Origin: Fibrobacterales bacterium
GTDB taxonomy: Bacteria > Fibrobacterota > Fibrobacteria > Fibrobacterales > CADBQJ01
Direction of reading: 5' to 3'
DNA: 49,365 nucleotides
NCBI GenBank assembly: GCA_017650365.1
Contig: JAGCEZ010000093.1
Location: 1-49,365, forward strand
The translations under genes were made by a program, and so were the position numbers. The notes under the pieces are model-generated. The model ran no database searches, was not told the origin of the DNA, and was given only the letters and a program-made list of their open reading frames with translations. Below are positions 10,443 through 20,447 of this stretch, piece after piece (position 1 is the first letter of the stretch; every line of letters starts with the position of its first letter).

Positions 10443-11804
10443 ATGGACCGGATGAACAGGATACAGGACATCTACCGCCCCGTCGCCGAGCGCGTCAAGG
10501 ACCGCGACGAGGTGGAGCGCAGGCTCGCGGCCGAAGAGGCCGAGGGCCAGGCCGCGCGCTGCCGCGACTGCGGCATCCCCTTCTGCCACGGCGCGGGCTG
10601 CCCGCTCGGCAACCTGATCCCCGAGTTCAACGCGGCCGTCGCCGCGGGGAACCTGGAGCGCGCCCTCGACGTCATCGGCCGCACGGCCTTCTTCCCCGAG
10701 TTCACGGGGCGCGTCTGCCCCGCGCTGTGCGAATCCGCCTGCACGGGCAACGTCCACGACGACCCGGTGATGGTTCGCCAGGTCGAGAAGTTCATCGTCG
10801 AGGCCGCCTTCGAGCACGGCCTCGTCAAGCTCCCCGTGGCCGAGCCCAACGGGAAGACCGCCGCGGTCGTCGGATCGGGCCCCGCGGGCCTCTACGCCGC
10901 CGAGGCGCTGCGCCGCAAGGGCTACGCGGTCACCGTCTACGAAAAGCACCCGAAGCCCGGCGGGCTGCTCCGCTACGGCATCCCCAACTGGAAGCTCGAC
11001 AAGTCCGTCATCGACCGGCGCGTCGCGCTCCTCGAGGCCGCCGGGATCAAGTTCGTCTGCGGCACCGAGATCGGCAAGGACATCTCGGCCGACTACGTGC
11101 GCAGGCACTTCGACGAGACGGTCCTCGCGATCGGCACGCCGAACGCCCGGGACCTGAAGATCCCCGGGCGCGACGCGGAGGGGATCTTCCTCGCGCTCGA
11201 CTTCCTGCACGGCGCGGAGATGCCCGGCGAGAAGAACCCGGAACGGTTCGGCGCCAGGGGGCGCAAGGTCCTCGTGATCGGCGGCGGCGACACCGGCAAC
11301 GACTGCGTGGGCAAGGCGATCCGCGAAGGGTGCGCGAGCGTCCTCCAGGTGGAGTTCATGCCCAAGCCGCCCGAAACGCGTTCCCCCTCCACGCCCTGGC
11401 CCGACTGGGCCTACATGCTGCGCACGAGCTACGCGCAGCACGAAGGCGGCGAACGCCGCTGGAACGTCTCCTCCAAGCGGTTCGTCGTCGAAAACGGACG
11501 GGTCGCCGGGGTCGAGGCGGTCCGCGTGGAATGGGAGACGTCCCCGCAGGGGCGCCCGCTCAAGCCGACCGAGGTCCCGGGCACGGAAGAGGTCATCGAA
11601 GCCGACATGGTCGTCCTCGCCATGGGGTTCGTCGGCGTCCCCGCCGAAGGGCTCGTGGCGGACCTGGGGCTGCAGCTCACCCCCCGAGGTGCGATCGTCC
11701 CCGATCCGGAACGCCACGTCCACGCCGTCGGCGACTGCGCCACCGGCGCCTCGCTCGTCGTCCGCGCCATGGCCGACGCCAAGCGCGTCGTCGCCGGGCT
11801 CTGA
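10443..11804 (+). CDS. gltD: Glutamate synthase small subunit
   Basis: GltD oxidises NAD(P)H and feeds electrons through FAD and Fe-S centres to GltB. N-terminal cysteines (CRDCGIPFCHGAGCPLGN, CPALCESACTG) bind 4Fe-4S clusters. Two dinucleotide folds follow: AAVVGSGPAGLYAAEAL for FAD and VLVIGGGDTGNDCVG for NAD(P)H. The C-terminal HAVGDCATGASLVV is the usual FAD contact. The start MDRMNRIQDIYRP is preferred: GGAGG at 10426-10430 is 12 nt upstream, whereas it directly abuts an alternative ATG at 10431 and could not serve it. With this start the protein has 453 residues. It lies 18 nt after gltB in the same operon. Confidence 0.95.
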   Translation: MDRMNRIQDIYRPVAERVKDRDEVERRLAAEEAEGQAARCRDCGIPFCHGAGCPLGNLIPEFNAAVAAGNLERALDVIGRTAFFPEFTGRVCPALCESACTGNVHDDPVMVRQVEKFIVEAAFEHGLVKLPVAEPNGKTAAVVGSGPAGLYAAEALRRKGYAVTVYEKHPKPGGLLRYGIPNWKLDKSVIDRRVALLEAAGIKFVCGTEIGKDISADYVRRHFDETVLAIGTPNARDLKIPGRDAEGIFLALDFLHGAEMPGEKNPERFGARGRKVLVIGGGDTGNDCVGKAIREGCASVLQVEFMPKPPETRSPSTPWPDWAYMLRTSYAQHEGGERRWNVSSKRFVVENGRVAGVEAVRVEWETSPQGRPLKPTEVPGTEEVIEADMVVLAMGFVGVPAEGLVADLGLQLTPRGAIVPDPERHVHAVGDCATGASLVVRAMADAKRVVAGL

Positions 11805-11845
11805 TTTCCGGACCGCCGCCCGGGAGGCCGCTCCGGGCGAATTTC

Positions 11846-11851
11846 TAGATT
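11846..11851 (+). promoter_or_regulatory. -10 element of the sigma-54 activator gene (leaderless)
   Basis: CTAGATT followed by CGGGGG; the T of TAGATT is 13 nt before the A of the ATG at 11859, so transcription is predicted to begin at or next to the start codon. It suggests the activator has its own sigma-70-type promoter in addition to any read-through from gltBD. Confidence 0.6.
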
Positions 11852-11858
11852 CGGGGGG

Positions 11859-13373
<1,515 letters not shown>

Positions 13374-13429
13374 GCCCGGAAATGCCGTTTTCGGGCCCGC
13401 GGCCGGTTCGCGGACCCCGCCGGAATTTC

Positions 13430-13435
13430 TAACTT
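13430..13435 (+). promoter_or_regulatory. -10 element upstream of the second purF
   Basis: CTAACTT followed by CGGG, the same element as at 11846. Predicted start is near 13442, leaving a leader of about 50 nt with AAAGGGG before the ATG at 13495. Confidence 0.5.
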
Positions 13436-13494
13436 CGGGCCATACGGTCCGTCCGCGCCCGGAGACCCGGGGCGCACGGTCCAAAGGGGCTACT

Positions 13495-14967
13495 ATGGGC
13501 GGCTTTTGCGGCGTCATCTCCAAAGACGATTGCGTCTGCGATCTCTTCTTCGGAACCGACTACCACTCGCACCTGGGGACGCACCGCGGCGGCATGGCCG
13601 TGCTGAAGCCCGACGGGACGTTCCACCGCTCCATCCACAACATCCAGAACACCCCCTTCCGCAGCAAGTTCGAGCACGACCTCGTCCACTTCTCGGGGCA
13701 CGTCGGCATCGGCGTGATCTCCGACACCGACCCGCAGCCGCTCATCATGAGCACCCGGCTCGGGCTCTTCGCGATCGTCACCGTCGGCCTGATCACCAAC
13801 ATCGAGGAGCTGAAGGCGGAGCTGTTCCGCGGCAACCGGATGCAGCTCCAATACTCCACCAACAGCGGGATGGTCGGCCCGACCGAGGTGATCTCCGCGC
13901 TGATCGCCACGCAGGACTCGATCGTCGACGGTCTGAAGCACGTCCAGGAGAAGATCGAGGGCAGCTGCTCGATTCTCCTCTTCGACGAACACGGGCGGCT
14001 CTTCGCCAGCCGCGACAAGTGGGGCCGCACGCCCATCGTCCTCGGGAAGAAGGACCGCTCCATGATCGCCCTGCAGGAGAGCTGCGCGCTCCCCAACCTG
14101 GGCTACGAGCACGTCCGCGACATCGGCCCGGGCGAAGTGGTCGAGCTCACGCCCGAAGGGTGCGAGACGCTCGTCCCCCCGCGCGACAAGATGGCGATCT
14201 GCGCCTTCCTCTGGGTCTACTACGGATACCCCGCCTCCAGCTACGAGGGGCGCAACGTGGAGATGACGCGCTACCGGTGCGGCTCCGCGCTGGCCAAGCG
14301 GACGCCGACCGAGGCCGACGCCGCCTGCGGGATCCCCGACTCCGGCACGTCGCACGCGCTGGGCTACGCGCACGAGGCCAACGTCAAGTTCGCGCGCCCC
14401 TTCGTCAAGTACACGCCCACCTGGGCCCGCTCCTTCATGCCGCAGGACCAGCGCCAGCGCGAGCACGTCGCCTCGATGAAGCTCATCCCGATCCCCGGGC
14501 TGATCAAGGACCGCCGCCTGGTCTTCTGCGACGACTCCATCGTGCGCGGCACGCAGCTCGGCAAGCAGGCGCAGAAGCTCTACTCGCTCGGCTGCAGGGA
14601 GACGCACATGCGCATCGCCTGCCCGCCGCTCGTCTATCCCTGCAAGTTCATCAACTTCTCCCGGTCGAAGAGCGAATACGACCTGATCACGCGCCGCTAC
14701 ATCCGCGAGAAGGAGGGCGACGCCGCCGACGTCTCCAAGTACACGGACCCCGACGGCGAGGCCTACAAGGGGATGGTGGAGTACATCCGCGAAAAGCTCC
14801 ACCTGACGAGCCTGGCCTTCCAGCGCCTCGACGACCTGATCCGCGCCATCGGCCTGCCCGCCGAACAGCTCTGCACCTACTGCTGGAGCGGCAAGGACTA
14901 CGCGGTGAACGGCGAATGCCACCACTGCGCCCGCGAAGGCGGCGACCGCCCCTGCGGAAAGAAGTGA
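13495..14967 (+). CDS. PurF-like amidophosphoribosyltransferase paralogue with altered glutaminase site
   Basis: This 490-residue PurF homologue begins MGGFCGVISKDDCVCDLFFG, with a possible nucleophile Cys5 behind a four-residue leader. Its phosphoribosyltransferase half is intact, with the PRPP loop LVFCDDSIVRGTQL and the C-terminal cysteines CTYCW and CHHC. The glutaminase half differs from the other PurF (1879-3264): HRGQESAG is replaced by HRGGMAV and the oxyanion-hole AHNGNITN by VTVGLITN, losing the usual Asn. From memory, similar 'MGGF' paralogues exist in Bacteroidetes beside the ordinary PurF. It may use glutamine differently, use ammonia, or do another PRPP-dependent reaction. AAAGGGG precedes the ATG. 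It follows the activator and precedes an unrelated outer-membrane protein. Confidence 0.85.
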   Translation: MGGFCGVISKDDCVCDLFFGTDYHSHLGTHRGGMAVLKPDGTFHRSIHNIQNTPFRSKFEHDLVHFSGHVGIGVISDTDPQPLIMSTRLGLFAIVTVGLITNIEELKAELFRGNRMQLQYSTNSGMVGPTEVISALIATQDSIVDGLKHVQEKIEGSCSILLFDEHGRLFASRDKWGRTPIVLGKKDRSMIALQESCALPNLGYEHVRDIGPGEVVELTPEGCETLVPPRDKMAICAFLWVYYGYPASSYEGRNVEMTRYRCGSALAKRTPTEADAACGIPDSGTSHALGYAHEANVKFARPFVKYTPTWARSFMPQDQRQREHVASMKLIPIPGLIKDRRLVFCDDSIVRGTQLGKQAQKLYSLGCRETHMRIACPPLVYPCKFINFSRSKSEYDLITRRYIREKEGDAADVSKYTDPDGEAYKGMVEYIREKLHLTSLAFQRLDDLIRAIGLPAEQLCTYCWSGKDYAVNGECHHCAREGGDRPCGKK

Positions 14968-15004
14968 CGAAAACCACCCCGACCCCATGAGGAAAGAAAC
15001 GACG

Positions 15005-16282
15005 ATGAAACTCGGAACCCTGACCCTCGCGACCGCCCTCGTCTTCGCGACCGCGGCCATGGCCCAGACCGCGGAAGCGGACGGCCAGGCCGCCGCCCCC
15101 GCCGAGACCGCGCCCGCCTACGAACCCGCGCCCGCCGCGGCCGCCCCCGCCGGCGAAGCGGACTTCGGCTCGATGCGCGGCCGCGCCTACAACATCGTGG
15201 GCAACCAGGCCGGCGTCCCCACCGTCGGCAACTACCTCGACAAGCCCCACACCCTCCACGGCCGGAAGATGGTCTACGTGGAGCCCACCAACAGCTTCGC
15301 GGCCCTCTCCTTCGGCGAAGGCTCGACCAAGTTCCTGGCCTTCGACAACAGCGTCGGCCTGGGGATGATGACCCTCGGTCTGGCGACCAAGGGCTTCGGC
15401 GCGAGCTTCGACTACGCCTTCGGCAAGCGCTGGCGCTTCGACACCGACAAGCAGACCGGCGGCGCCAAGGTCGAGCGCGACATCACCAACATCACAGCGG
15501 GCGACCTGCTCCAGGCGCGCTTCTCCGTGCCGGCGGGCGCCTACGACCTCGCCGCGCGCGCCTTCTGGCTCACCTACCGGAACGAAACCGAGACCAAGAC
15601 CGAGAGCTCCAACGCCGGCACCACCACCACCACGGAATCCGACCAGGACTTCTGGGATTACGGCGCGGAAGTGACCGTCAGCAACGACCCCTCCGCCAAG
15701 GACCTCTTCTGGAGCGCCGGCGTCCTGTTCGTCCGCCACGCCGCGGACCGCATGACCAAGGGCGGCGGCACGACCCGGGAAACCAACGACCCGGACGCGA
15801 CGGTGACGCTGCAGCCCAACGTCAACGTCGGCCTCGCCGTGCTCAAGTCCGACAACGCCCGGGTGCTCGTCGGGGTGAACGGCTCGGTTCCGTTCTCCGT
15901 CTACGACGGCGCCAACAACAAGAACACCAACGTCAAGGACAGCCGCTTCACGCTCGACTTCGTCGCCACCCCGAACATCCTCGGCGAACTGGCCCTGGGC
16001 GAAAGCTGGCTGCTCTTCGCGGGCGCCGCGTACTTCTGGGAAGTGCTGGACGTCGACCACGAAACCTACGTGACCGGCAACGGCACCCCCGCCAAGGAGA
16101 CCCTCAACACGACCATCCTGTCGATGACGACGAACACCGCCTTCGTCAACGCCGGCGCCCGCTTCCAGCGCCGCAACTTCGCGGTCGAGGCCTCCGTGGC
16201 CAACAACTTCTTCAACAACCCCCTCGAAGGGTTCAACGGCACGAACTTCATCGCCAACCTCGGCGGCTTCATCTACTTCTAA
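15005..16282 (+). CDS. Predicted outer-membrane beta-barrel protein, function unknown
   Basis: The 425-residue product has a signal peptide (MKLGTLTLATALVFATAAMA, probable cleavage before QTAEA). An Ala/Pro-rich linker covers about residues 25-50, and the rest alternates polar and hydrophobic residues. The last residue is Phe (GGFIYF), as in many outer-membrane barrels. I do not recognise a family. The start at 15005 is chosen over an in-frame ATG at 14987 because AGGAAAG lies 8 nt before it and the signal peptide then begins directly. It is followed after 12 nt by a small lipoprotein gene, probably in one operon ending at the terminator at 16653. A transport or structural role is possible but not shown. 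Confidence 0.75.
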   Translation: MKLGTLTLATALVFATAAMAQTAEADGQAAAPAETAPAYEPAPAAAAPAGEADFGSMRGRAYNIVGNQAGVPTVGNYLDKPHTLHGRKMVYVEPTNSFAALSFGEGSTKFLAFDNSVGLGMMTLGLATKGFGASFDYAFGKRWRFDTDKQTGGAKVERDITNITAGDLLQARFSVPAGAYDLAARAFWLTYRNETETKTESSNAGTTTTTESDQDFWDYGAEVTVSNDPSAKDLFWSAGVLFVRHAADRMTKGGGTTRETNDPDATVTLQPNVNVGLAVLKSDNARVLVGVNGSVPFSVYDGANNKNTNVKDSRFTLDFVATPNILGELALGESWLLFAGAAYFWEVLDVDHETYVTGNGTPAKETLNTTILSMTTNTAFVNAGARFQRRNFAVEASVANNFFNNPLEGFNGTNFIANLGGFIYF

Positions 16283-16294
16283 AGGAGGACGGAC

Positions 16295-16627
16295 ATGAAG
16301 AAGATTTTTGCTCTCCTGTGCGCGCTGGCCGCGGCCGCGGTCGTCGCCTCCTGCTCCGCCGAAGACGACACCAGCTTCAACACCCCGATGATCGACGAAG
16401 AAGGCGACGATCTCAACCCCGGCGGCAACGGCGGCAATGGTGGCAACGGCGGCAACGGCGGCAACGGCGGCGGGAACCAGGGCGGCAACGGCGACCCGAT
16501 CGACAACGTCTGCGGTTCCTACTCGTTCGAGGGCACGCAGGGAACCGCGAGCCTCTACTACTGCGACGACGACGACGAATGCTACGGCTGCACCTCCACG
16601 GTGTGCGTCGTCATCGACTGCGATTGA
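16295..16627 (+). CDS. Small lipoprotein with Gly-Gly-Asn repeats and Cys-rich end
   Basis: The 110-residue product has a lipoprotein signal (ALAAAAVVASC, Cys20). An acidic stretch is followed by a run of Gly-Gly-Asn triplets (about 43-67). The C-terminal part has five cysteines and a DDDDE run (CGSYSFEG, YYCDDDDECYGCTSTVCVVIDCD). The many cysteines suggest disulfides or metal binding in the periplasm or on the surface. AAAGGAGG sits 7 nt before the ATG, a strong ribosome-binding site. It is cotranscribed with the barrel gene upstream (12 nt gap) and ends at a good terminator. No family recognised. Confidence 0.8.
   Translation: MKKIFALLCALAAAAVVASCSAEDDTSFNTPMIDEEGDDLNPGGNGGNGGNGGNGGNGGGNQGGNGDPIDNVCGSYSFEGTQGTASLYYCDDDDECYGCTSTVCVVIDCD
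16421..16493 (+). repeat. 9-nt tandem repeat (GGCGGCAAC) encoding Gly-Gly-Asn
   Basis: About seven imperfect copies of a 9-nt unit in frame inside the small lipoprotein gene. Copy number could vary by slippage without shifting the frame. Confidence 0.8.
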
Positions 16628-16652
16628 CGCAAACGCGCCCTCTCTCACCTCG

Positions 16653-16678
16653 ACGGCCCCTTCCCGGGGCCGTTTTTT
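16653..16678 (+). terminator. Rho-independent terminator of the 15005-16627 operon
   Basis: CGGCCCC (16654-16660) pairs with GGGGCCG (16666-16672) around TTCCC, with an outer A-T pair, and a run of six T follows (16673-16678). It lies 26 nt after the lipoprotein stop codon. Confidence 0.93.
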
Positions 16679-16899
16679 CAGTTTTTGGAGAATCCACCCG
16701 GCCGTCTAGGCGAAAAAAGCCCTCTCTTTTCGTTTCCTGAATGTAATTTTCCGACATGGGTCCGGCGAACCCGCGCGCCCTTGTGCGGCGAACAAACCAC
16801 GCGACGCGAACGACATTCCCCTAGGCGCGATCCGGCGCCGCCAAAGACCGGCACAAGCGGTCGTTTCTCCCGCGAGACAACGCGGGAAAGGCGGTTCGC

Positions 16900-18444
16900 A
16901 TGGTTCGCACGGGCTGGAAGACGTTTCTCGCTGTTCTGCCTGCAGTTCTGCTTCTCGCGCCCGCGGCGTCCGCGGCCGACGCATCGCTTGAATCGGCTCC
17001 CGCCGGACAGACGACCCTCGCCGACAATCCCTTCGCGCCTCCCCCGCTGAGCGAGGAGTGCACCGAGTTCTGCGGCCTGTGCGCCGAAGAGACGGGCAAG
17101 GGCAAGAAGAAGAACGGCATGTGCGAGCGCGTCGAGGCGAAGTGCGGCTGCGCGGCCCACGCCGAAGCCGTGCGGGACGCAGAGGCGCTGCTCGCGAAGA
17201 AGGCCGCCAAGGACAGCGCGCAGCGCGCGGAACAGGCGCGGATCGACAGCGCCCGGAAGGCGACGGTCGTCGACGACATGGCCGGCTACCTGCGCGGCGC
17301 GTGCAAGGCCGACACCTGCAGGCTCTCCTTCGTGGTGGACAAGAACCCGGCGCCGACGTCCGAGGCCACCGCCTCCGACGACGCCGCGCAGACGAAGAAC
17401 CCCTTCGCGCCTCCTCCGCTGGGCGAGGAGTGCTCGGAATTCTGCGGCGAATGCGGCGCGCCGAAGAAGGGAAGGAAGGACCCGATGTGCGAAAAGGTCG
17501 AGGCGAAGTGCGGCTGCGCGGCCCACGCCGAGGCCGTGGCCGAGGCGGAGCGACTCTTCGCCGAAAAGGTCGCCAAGGAGAAGGCGGAACGCGACGCGGC
17601 CGCCGCGCGTTCGCTGGACGCCGCGAAGCAGATTCTGGAGTTCTGCGAACGGGAGACGGCCACTCCGCTCTGCTCGGTCTCCGTCGTCCTCGACCGCGCC
17701 TGGTTCGCCGTCGTCGACCTCCGGCTGTTCCGGCCCGAACCGCCGCCCGCGCCCGTCGTCGCGCAGCAGCCCGCCTACGCCGACGAGCCGGCGCAGCAGC
17801 CCGCCTACGAGCCGGCACCGCGGGAGGAACGCGAATCCGGGGAAGAGAGCGAGAACAGGACTAAAGCGGGCACCTCGTTCGGCGTCATCGAATGGGGCCT
17901 CGGCATGACGCGCGAAGACCACTACGGCGGGCTGCCGTTCCGCCAGACCAACGGGTTCGAAATGAGCCTGCTCTACCTGAAACGGTTCTACTTCTACGAA
18001 GCCGGGTCGTTCCAGCTCGGCCTCGGCCTGGACTACAACGCGATCATGACGGACGACGAGGTGTACATCTCGGACTACTATTACGGCTACTACTACACCG
18101 ACCTCTACGAGTACAGACTGTTCCACCACGGCATCACGCTGGAGATTCCGATTGGGCTCCGTCTGGGACTTCCGCTCGGCCCGAAGTTCAAGCCGTTCGT
18201 CAGCGAGAACATCGCGTTCCGCCACACGATCCACGAATCGGCGTACATCAGAGTGGATGGGGACGACCTCTGGGAATACCACTGGCCCGAGTTCGGCGAC
18301 TGGGCGTTCATGGCCTGGTTCGGTGCAGGCGTGGAGTTCAACCGGTTCTCGCTCGAATTCCGCTGGATGGAATACAGCGGGCAGAAAGGCAGCGCCCAGG
18401 ATTTCCGCAGGAACTGGCGCTTCGTGCTTGGATTCGGACTCTAG
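16900..18444 (+). CDS. Outer-membrane barrel with duplicated Cys-rich periplasmic module
   Basis: The 514-residue product has a signal peptide (MVRTGWKTFLAVLPAVLLLAPAASA). Two copies of a module of about 120 residues follow (about 45-150 and 165-270). Each opens with NPFAPPPL, then EECxEFCGxC, a Lys/Gly stretch, MCExVEAKCGCAAHAEAV and an alanine-rich helix, and closes with a short Cys-containing segment. A Pro/Gln-rich linker (QQPAYADEPAQQPAYEPAP) joins them to a C-terminal domain rich in aromatic residues and ending VLGFGL, which looks like an eight-to-ten-strand barrel. I know no family with this layout. Only a weak AAGG precedes the ATG. The next gene, a lipoprotein, starts 9 nt downstream. 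Confidence 0.75.
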   Translation: MVRTGWKTFLAVLPAVLLLAPAASAADASLESAPAGQTTLADNPFAPPPLSEECTEFCGLCAEETGKGKKKNGMCERVEAKCGCAAHAEAVRDAEALLAKKAAKDSAQRAEQARIDSARKATVVDDMAGYLRGACKADTCRLSFVVDKNPAPTSEATASDDAAQTKNPFAPPPLGEECSEFCGECGAPKKGRKDPMCEKVEAKCGCAAHAEAVAEAERLFAEKVAKEKAERDAAAARSLDAAKQILEFCERETATPLCSVSVVLDRAWFAVVDLRLFRPEPPPAPVVAQQPAYADEPAQQPAYEPAPREERESGEESENRTKAGTSFGVIEWGLGMTREDHYGGLPFRQTNGFEMSLLYLKRFYFYEAGSFQLGLGLDYNAIMTDDEVYISDYYYGYYYTDLYEYRLFHHGITLEIPIGLRLGLPLGPKFKPFVSENIAFRHTIHESAYIRVDGDDLWEYHWPEFGDWAFMAWFGAGVEFNRFSLEFRWMEYSGQKGSAQDFRRNWRFVLGFGL

Positions 18445-18453
18445 GAGGCGAAC

Positions 18454-19140
18454 ATGAAAACGATCATCCGCTCCGCTCTGCTCTTCGGCGCTCTCTGGCT
18501 CGTCGCCTGCAACGAAAGCCCCTCGACCGCCTTCAGCGACCTGATCGACGACCAGGCCCGCGACGACGCCTATCGGAATGTGCCGCGTTCAAGCAGCTCC
18601 TACAGCGATTACGATCGTTGCCGGCTCAACGGCGGCACCTGGGACTACTACTACGACTACTGCGACTACAGCTACCGCTCGAGCAGCAGCTATTACCGCT
18701 CGAGCAGCTCCTACTACTCGGCGAACTACTACTACACGACGACGCAGAAGACGATGCGGATCACGACGACCTCCTATCGGCAGACCTCGTCGGACTGGGA
18801 CGTCTTCGACAACGCCGGCGACCCGGAGATTTCGTACAAGGTGGTCTTCACGAAAAAAGACGGCACGACGTCGACCTCCTACACGACCTCCCACTTCCTC
18901 GGCACCGACACGCGTTCCTACGCCACCGAGTTCCGCGACGACGTGACCGTCCCCGTCAACACGTATCTGTTCTACATCTATCCGCAAGTCGTCGACCGGG
19001 ACGTCTCCTCCAACGACAATAGATCGTCCGGCTACGGCTTCGGCTGGGAGGACGTCGGCTACGTGAAATCCGGCCAGATCACCTCCGAAACCGACAACAA
19101 GGGCGGCTACTCGCTGAGCTTCAACTGGCAGTTCCTCTGA
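18454..19140 (+). CDS. Lipoprotein with Ser/Tyr-rich linker, function unknown
   Basis: The 228-residue product has a lipobox (FGALWLVAC, Cys19). The stretch at about 45-100 is very rich in Ser and Tyr (RSSSSY, DYYYDYCDYSY, RSSSSYY twice), then a soluble C-terminal domain of about 125 residues ends in FNWQFL. Serine-rich linkers after the lipid anchor are typical of Fibrobacter lipoproteins. AGGAGG lies 7 nt before the ATG, and the gap to the barrel gene is 9 nt, so the two probably work together in the outer membrane. It converges on hflX with 19 nt between the stop codons. No family recognised. Confidence 0.78.
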   Translation: MKTIIRSALLFGALWLVACNESPSTAFSDLIDDQARDDAYRNVPRSSSSYSDYDRCRLNGGTWDYYYDYCDYSYRSSSSYYRSSSSYYSANYYYTTTQKTMRITTTSYRQTSSDWDVFDNAGDPEISYKVVFTKKDGTTSTSYTTSHFLGTDTRSYATEFRDDVTVPVNTYLFYIYPQVVDRDVSSNDNRSSGYGFGWEDVGYVKSGQITSETDNKGGYSLSFNWQFL

Positions 19141-19159
19141 GGAACGACCGCCGCGCGGC

Positions 19160-20347
19160 TCAGACTGTAGCCTCTTCTTCGGGCGACCAGGGCTCCTGCG
19201 CGGCCTCCTCCTCTTCGCGCTCGCGCGTCTCGCGGAGCGCGTGCCATTCCGCGAGCCGCTTTTCGAGCTCCTTCCGCAGCAGGTCCAGGCCCGAGTTCCC
19301 CCGGACGCTCGCGAGAATCGCCTCGGGATGTTCCGCGCGCAGTTCCGCAATCCGCTCCTCGTCGCACAGGTCGGTCTTGTTGAAGAGCAGCAGGCGCGGA
19401 GTCCCCTCCTCGACGATTCCCTCCAGCGCCTTCCGCGCGACCTCGATGTGCTCGCGCCAGTCGGGCGCCGAGGCGTCCACGACCTCCAGGACGCAGTCCG
19501 CGCCCGCGGCCGCGCCGAGCGTGCTCCGGAACGTCTCCACGAGGTCGTGCGGGAGCTTGCGGACGAACCCGACGGTGTCGGTGAGGAGCGCGGTCTCGTC
19601 GCCCAGGCGCAGGCGCCGCGTCGTGCTGTCGAGCGTGGCGAAGAGCCGGTCCTCCGCGAGGACGGAGGCGCCCGTCAGCAGGTTCGTCAGCGACGACTTG
19701 CCCGCGTTGGTGTAGCCCACGACGCCCACGCAGAAGAGGTCGTTCCGGCGCGCGGCCGCGGTCTCGCGCGCGTCCTCGATCTTCGCGAGCTTCTTCTTGA
19801 GTTCCTGGATCCGCTTGCGGATCGTGCGGCGGTCGGTCTCGAGCTGCGTCTCGCCCGGGCCCTTGGTGCCGATGCCCCCGTTGCGCTGGCGGCAGAGGTG
19901 CGTCCAGGCGCCCGTGAGCCGCGGCATCCGGTACTGGAGCTGCGCCACCTCGACCATCAGGCGGCTCTCCGCGGTCATGGCCCGTTTCGCGAAGATGTCG
20001 AGGATGAGCCCGGTGCGGTCGAGCACCTTGATCTCGGGCAGCTTCTTCTCCAGGTTGCGGATCTGCGAGCCCGAAAGGTCCTCGTCGAAGACGACCGTCT
20101 TCGCGCCGAGCTCCTCCGCGAGCTTTTTGATCTCCTCGACCTTGCCCTCGCCCACGAGCGTGGAGGAGTTGAAGGCCTTCGCGCGCTGCGAGACGCTTCC
20201 GACGGGTTCGCCGCCCGCGGCCTCGGCCAGGCGGCCCAGTTCGGCCAGGTGGAGGGCGGCGGTCTCGGCCGGAGTCTTCGGGGTCGAGACGCCCACGAGG
20301 AGGCACTTTTCGCGTTCGGTTCCGTTTTCCGGAGCGGGGTTCTTCAT
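19160..20347 (-). CDS. hflX: GTPase HflX
   Basis: HflX is a ribosome-associated GTPase that splits stalled or stressed 70S ribosomes. The 395-residue protein has the N-terminal HflX domain (STPKTPAETAALHLAELGRL, VFDEDLSGSQIRNLEK, LDRTGLILDIFAKRA). A glycine-rich GTKGPGETQLETDRR and a coiled segment follow, then the G domain: G1 GYTNAGKSSL, G3 DTVGF and G4 NKTD. The C-terminus is acidic. The ATG at 20347 has no ribosome-binding site, but the T of a -10 element (20355-20360) lies 13 nt before it, so the mRNA is probably leaderless. The gene stands alone. Confidence 0.94.
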   Translation of the reverse strand: MKNPAPENGTEREKCLLVGVSTPKTPAETAALHLAELGRLAEAAGGEPVGSVSQRAKAFNSSTLVGEGKVEEIKKLAEELGAKTVVFDEDLSGSQIRNLEKKLPEIKVLDRTGLILDIFAKRAMTAESRLMVEVAQLQYRMPRLTGAWTHLCRQRNGGIGTKGPGETQLETDRRTIRKRIQELKKKLAKIEDARETAAARRNDLFCVGVVGYTNAGKSSLTNLLTGASVLAEDRLFATLDSTTRRLRLGDETALLTDTVGFVRKLPHDLVETFRSTLGAAAGADCVLEVVDASAPDWREHIEVARKALEGIVEEGTPRLLLFNKTDLCDEERIAELRAEHPEAILASVRGNSGLDLLRKELEKRLAEWHALRETREREEEEAAQEPWSPEEEATV

Positions 20348-20354
20348 GGGGGAT

Positions 20355-20360
20355 ATGGTA
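20355..20360 (-). promoter_or_regulatory. -10 element of hflX (leaderless)
   Basis: Minus strand CTACCAT followed by ATCCCCC and ATG; the T is 13 nt from the start codon and no Shine-Dalgarno sequence intervenes. Confidence 0.55.
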
Positions 20361-20373
20361 GAAAAAGGGGCCA

Positions 20374-20401
20374 GTGGTTAGCGGTTGGTTGTTGGTGGTT
20401 A
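20374..20401 (+). repeat. Four G/T-rich heptamers
   Basis: GTGGTTA, GCGGTTG, GTTGTTG and GTGGTTA follow each other without gaps, then a G-run. They lie in the hflX-lipoprotein intergenic region. The strand is G-rich and resembles short intergenic GGTTAG-like repeats. Confidence 0.6.
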
Positions 20402-20447
20402 GGGGGAGGGAGGGCACTTTTCTTGCTCCGGGACGGCGGCTCGGGTA

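Noticed and set aside
16744-16824. TAATTT element followed after 12 nt by a 22-codon ORF (MGPANPRALVRR...) before the barrel gene at 16900
   Set aside because: The spacing copies the leaderless pattern, but the peptide has no recognisable feature and the base before TA is not C. It could simply be the promoter of the barrel gene.
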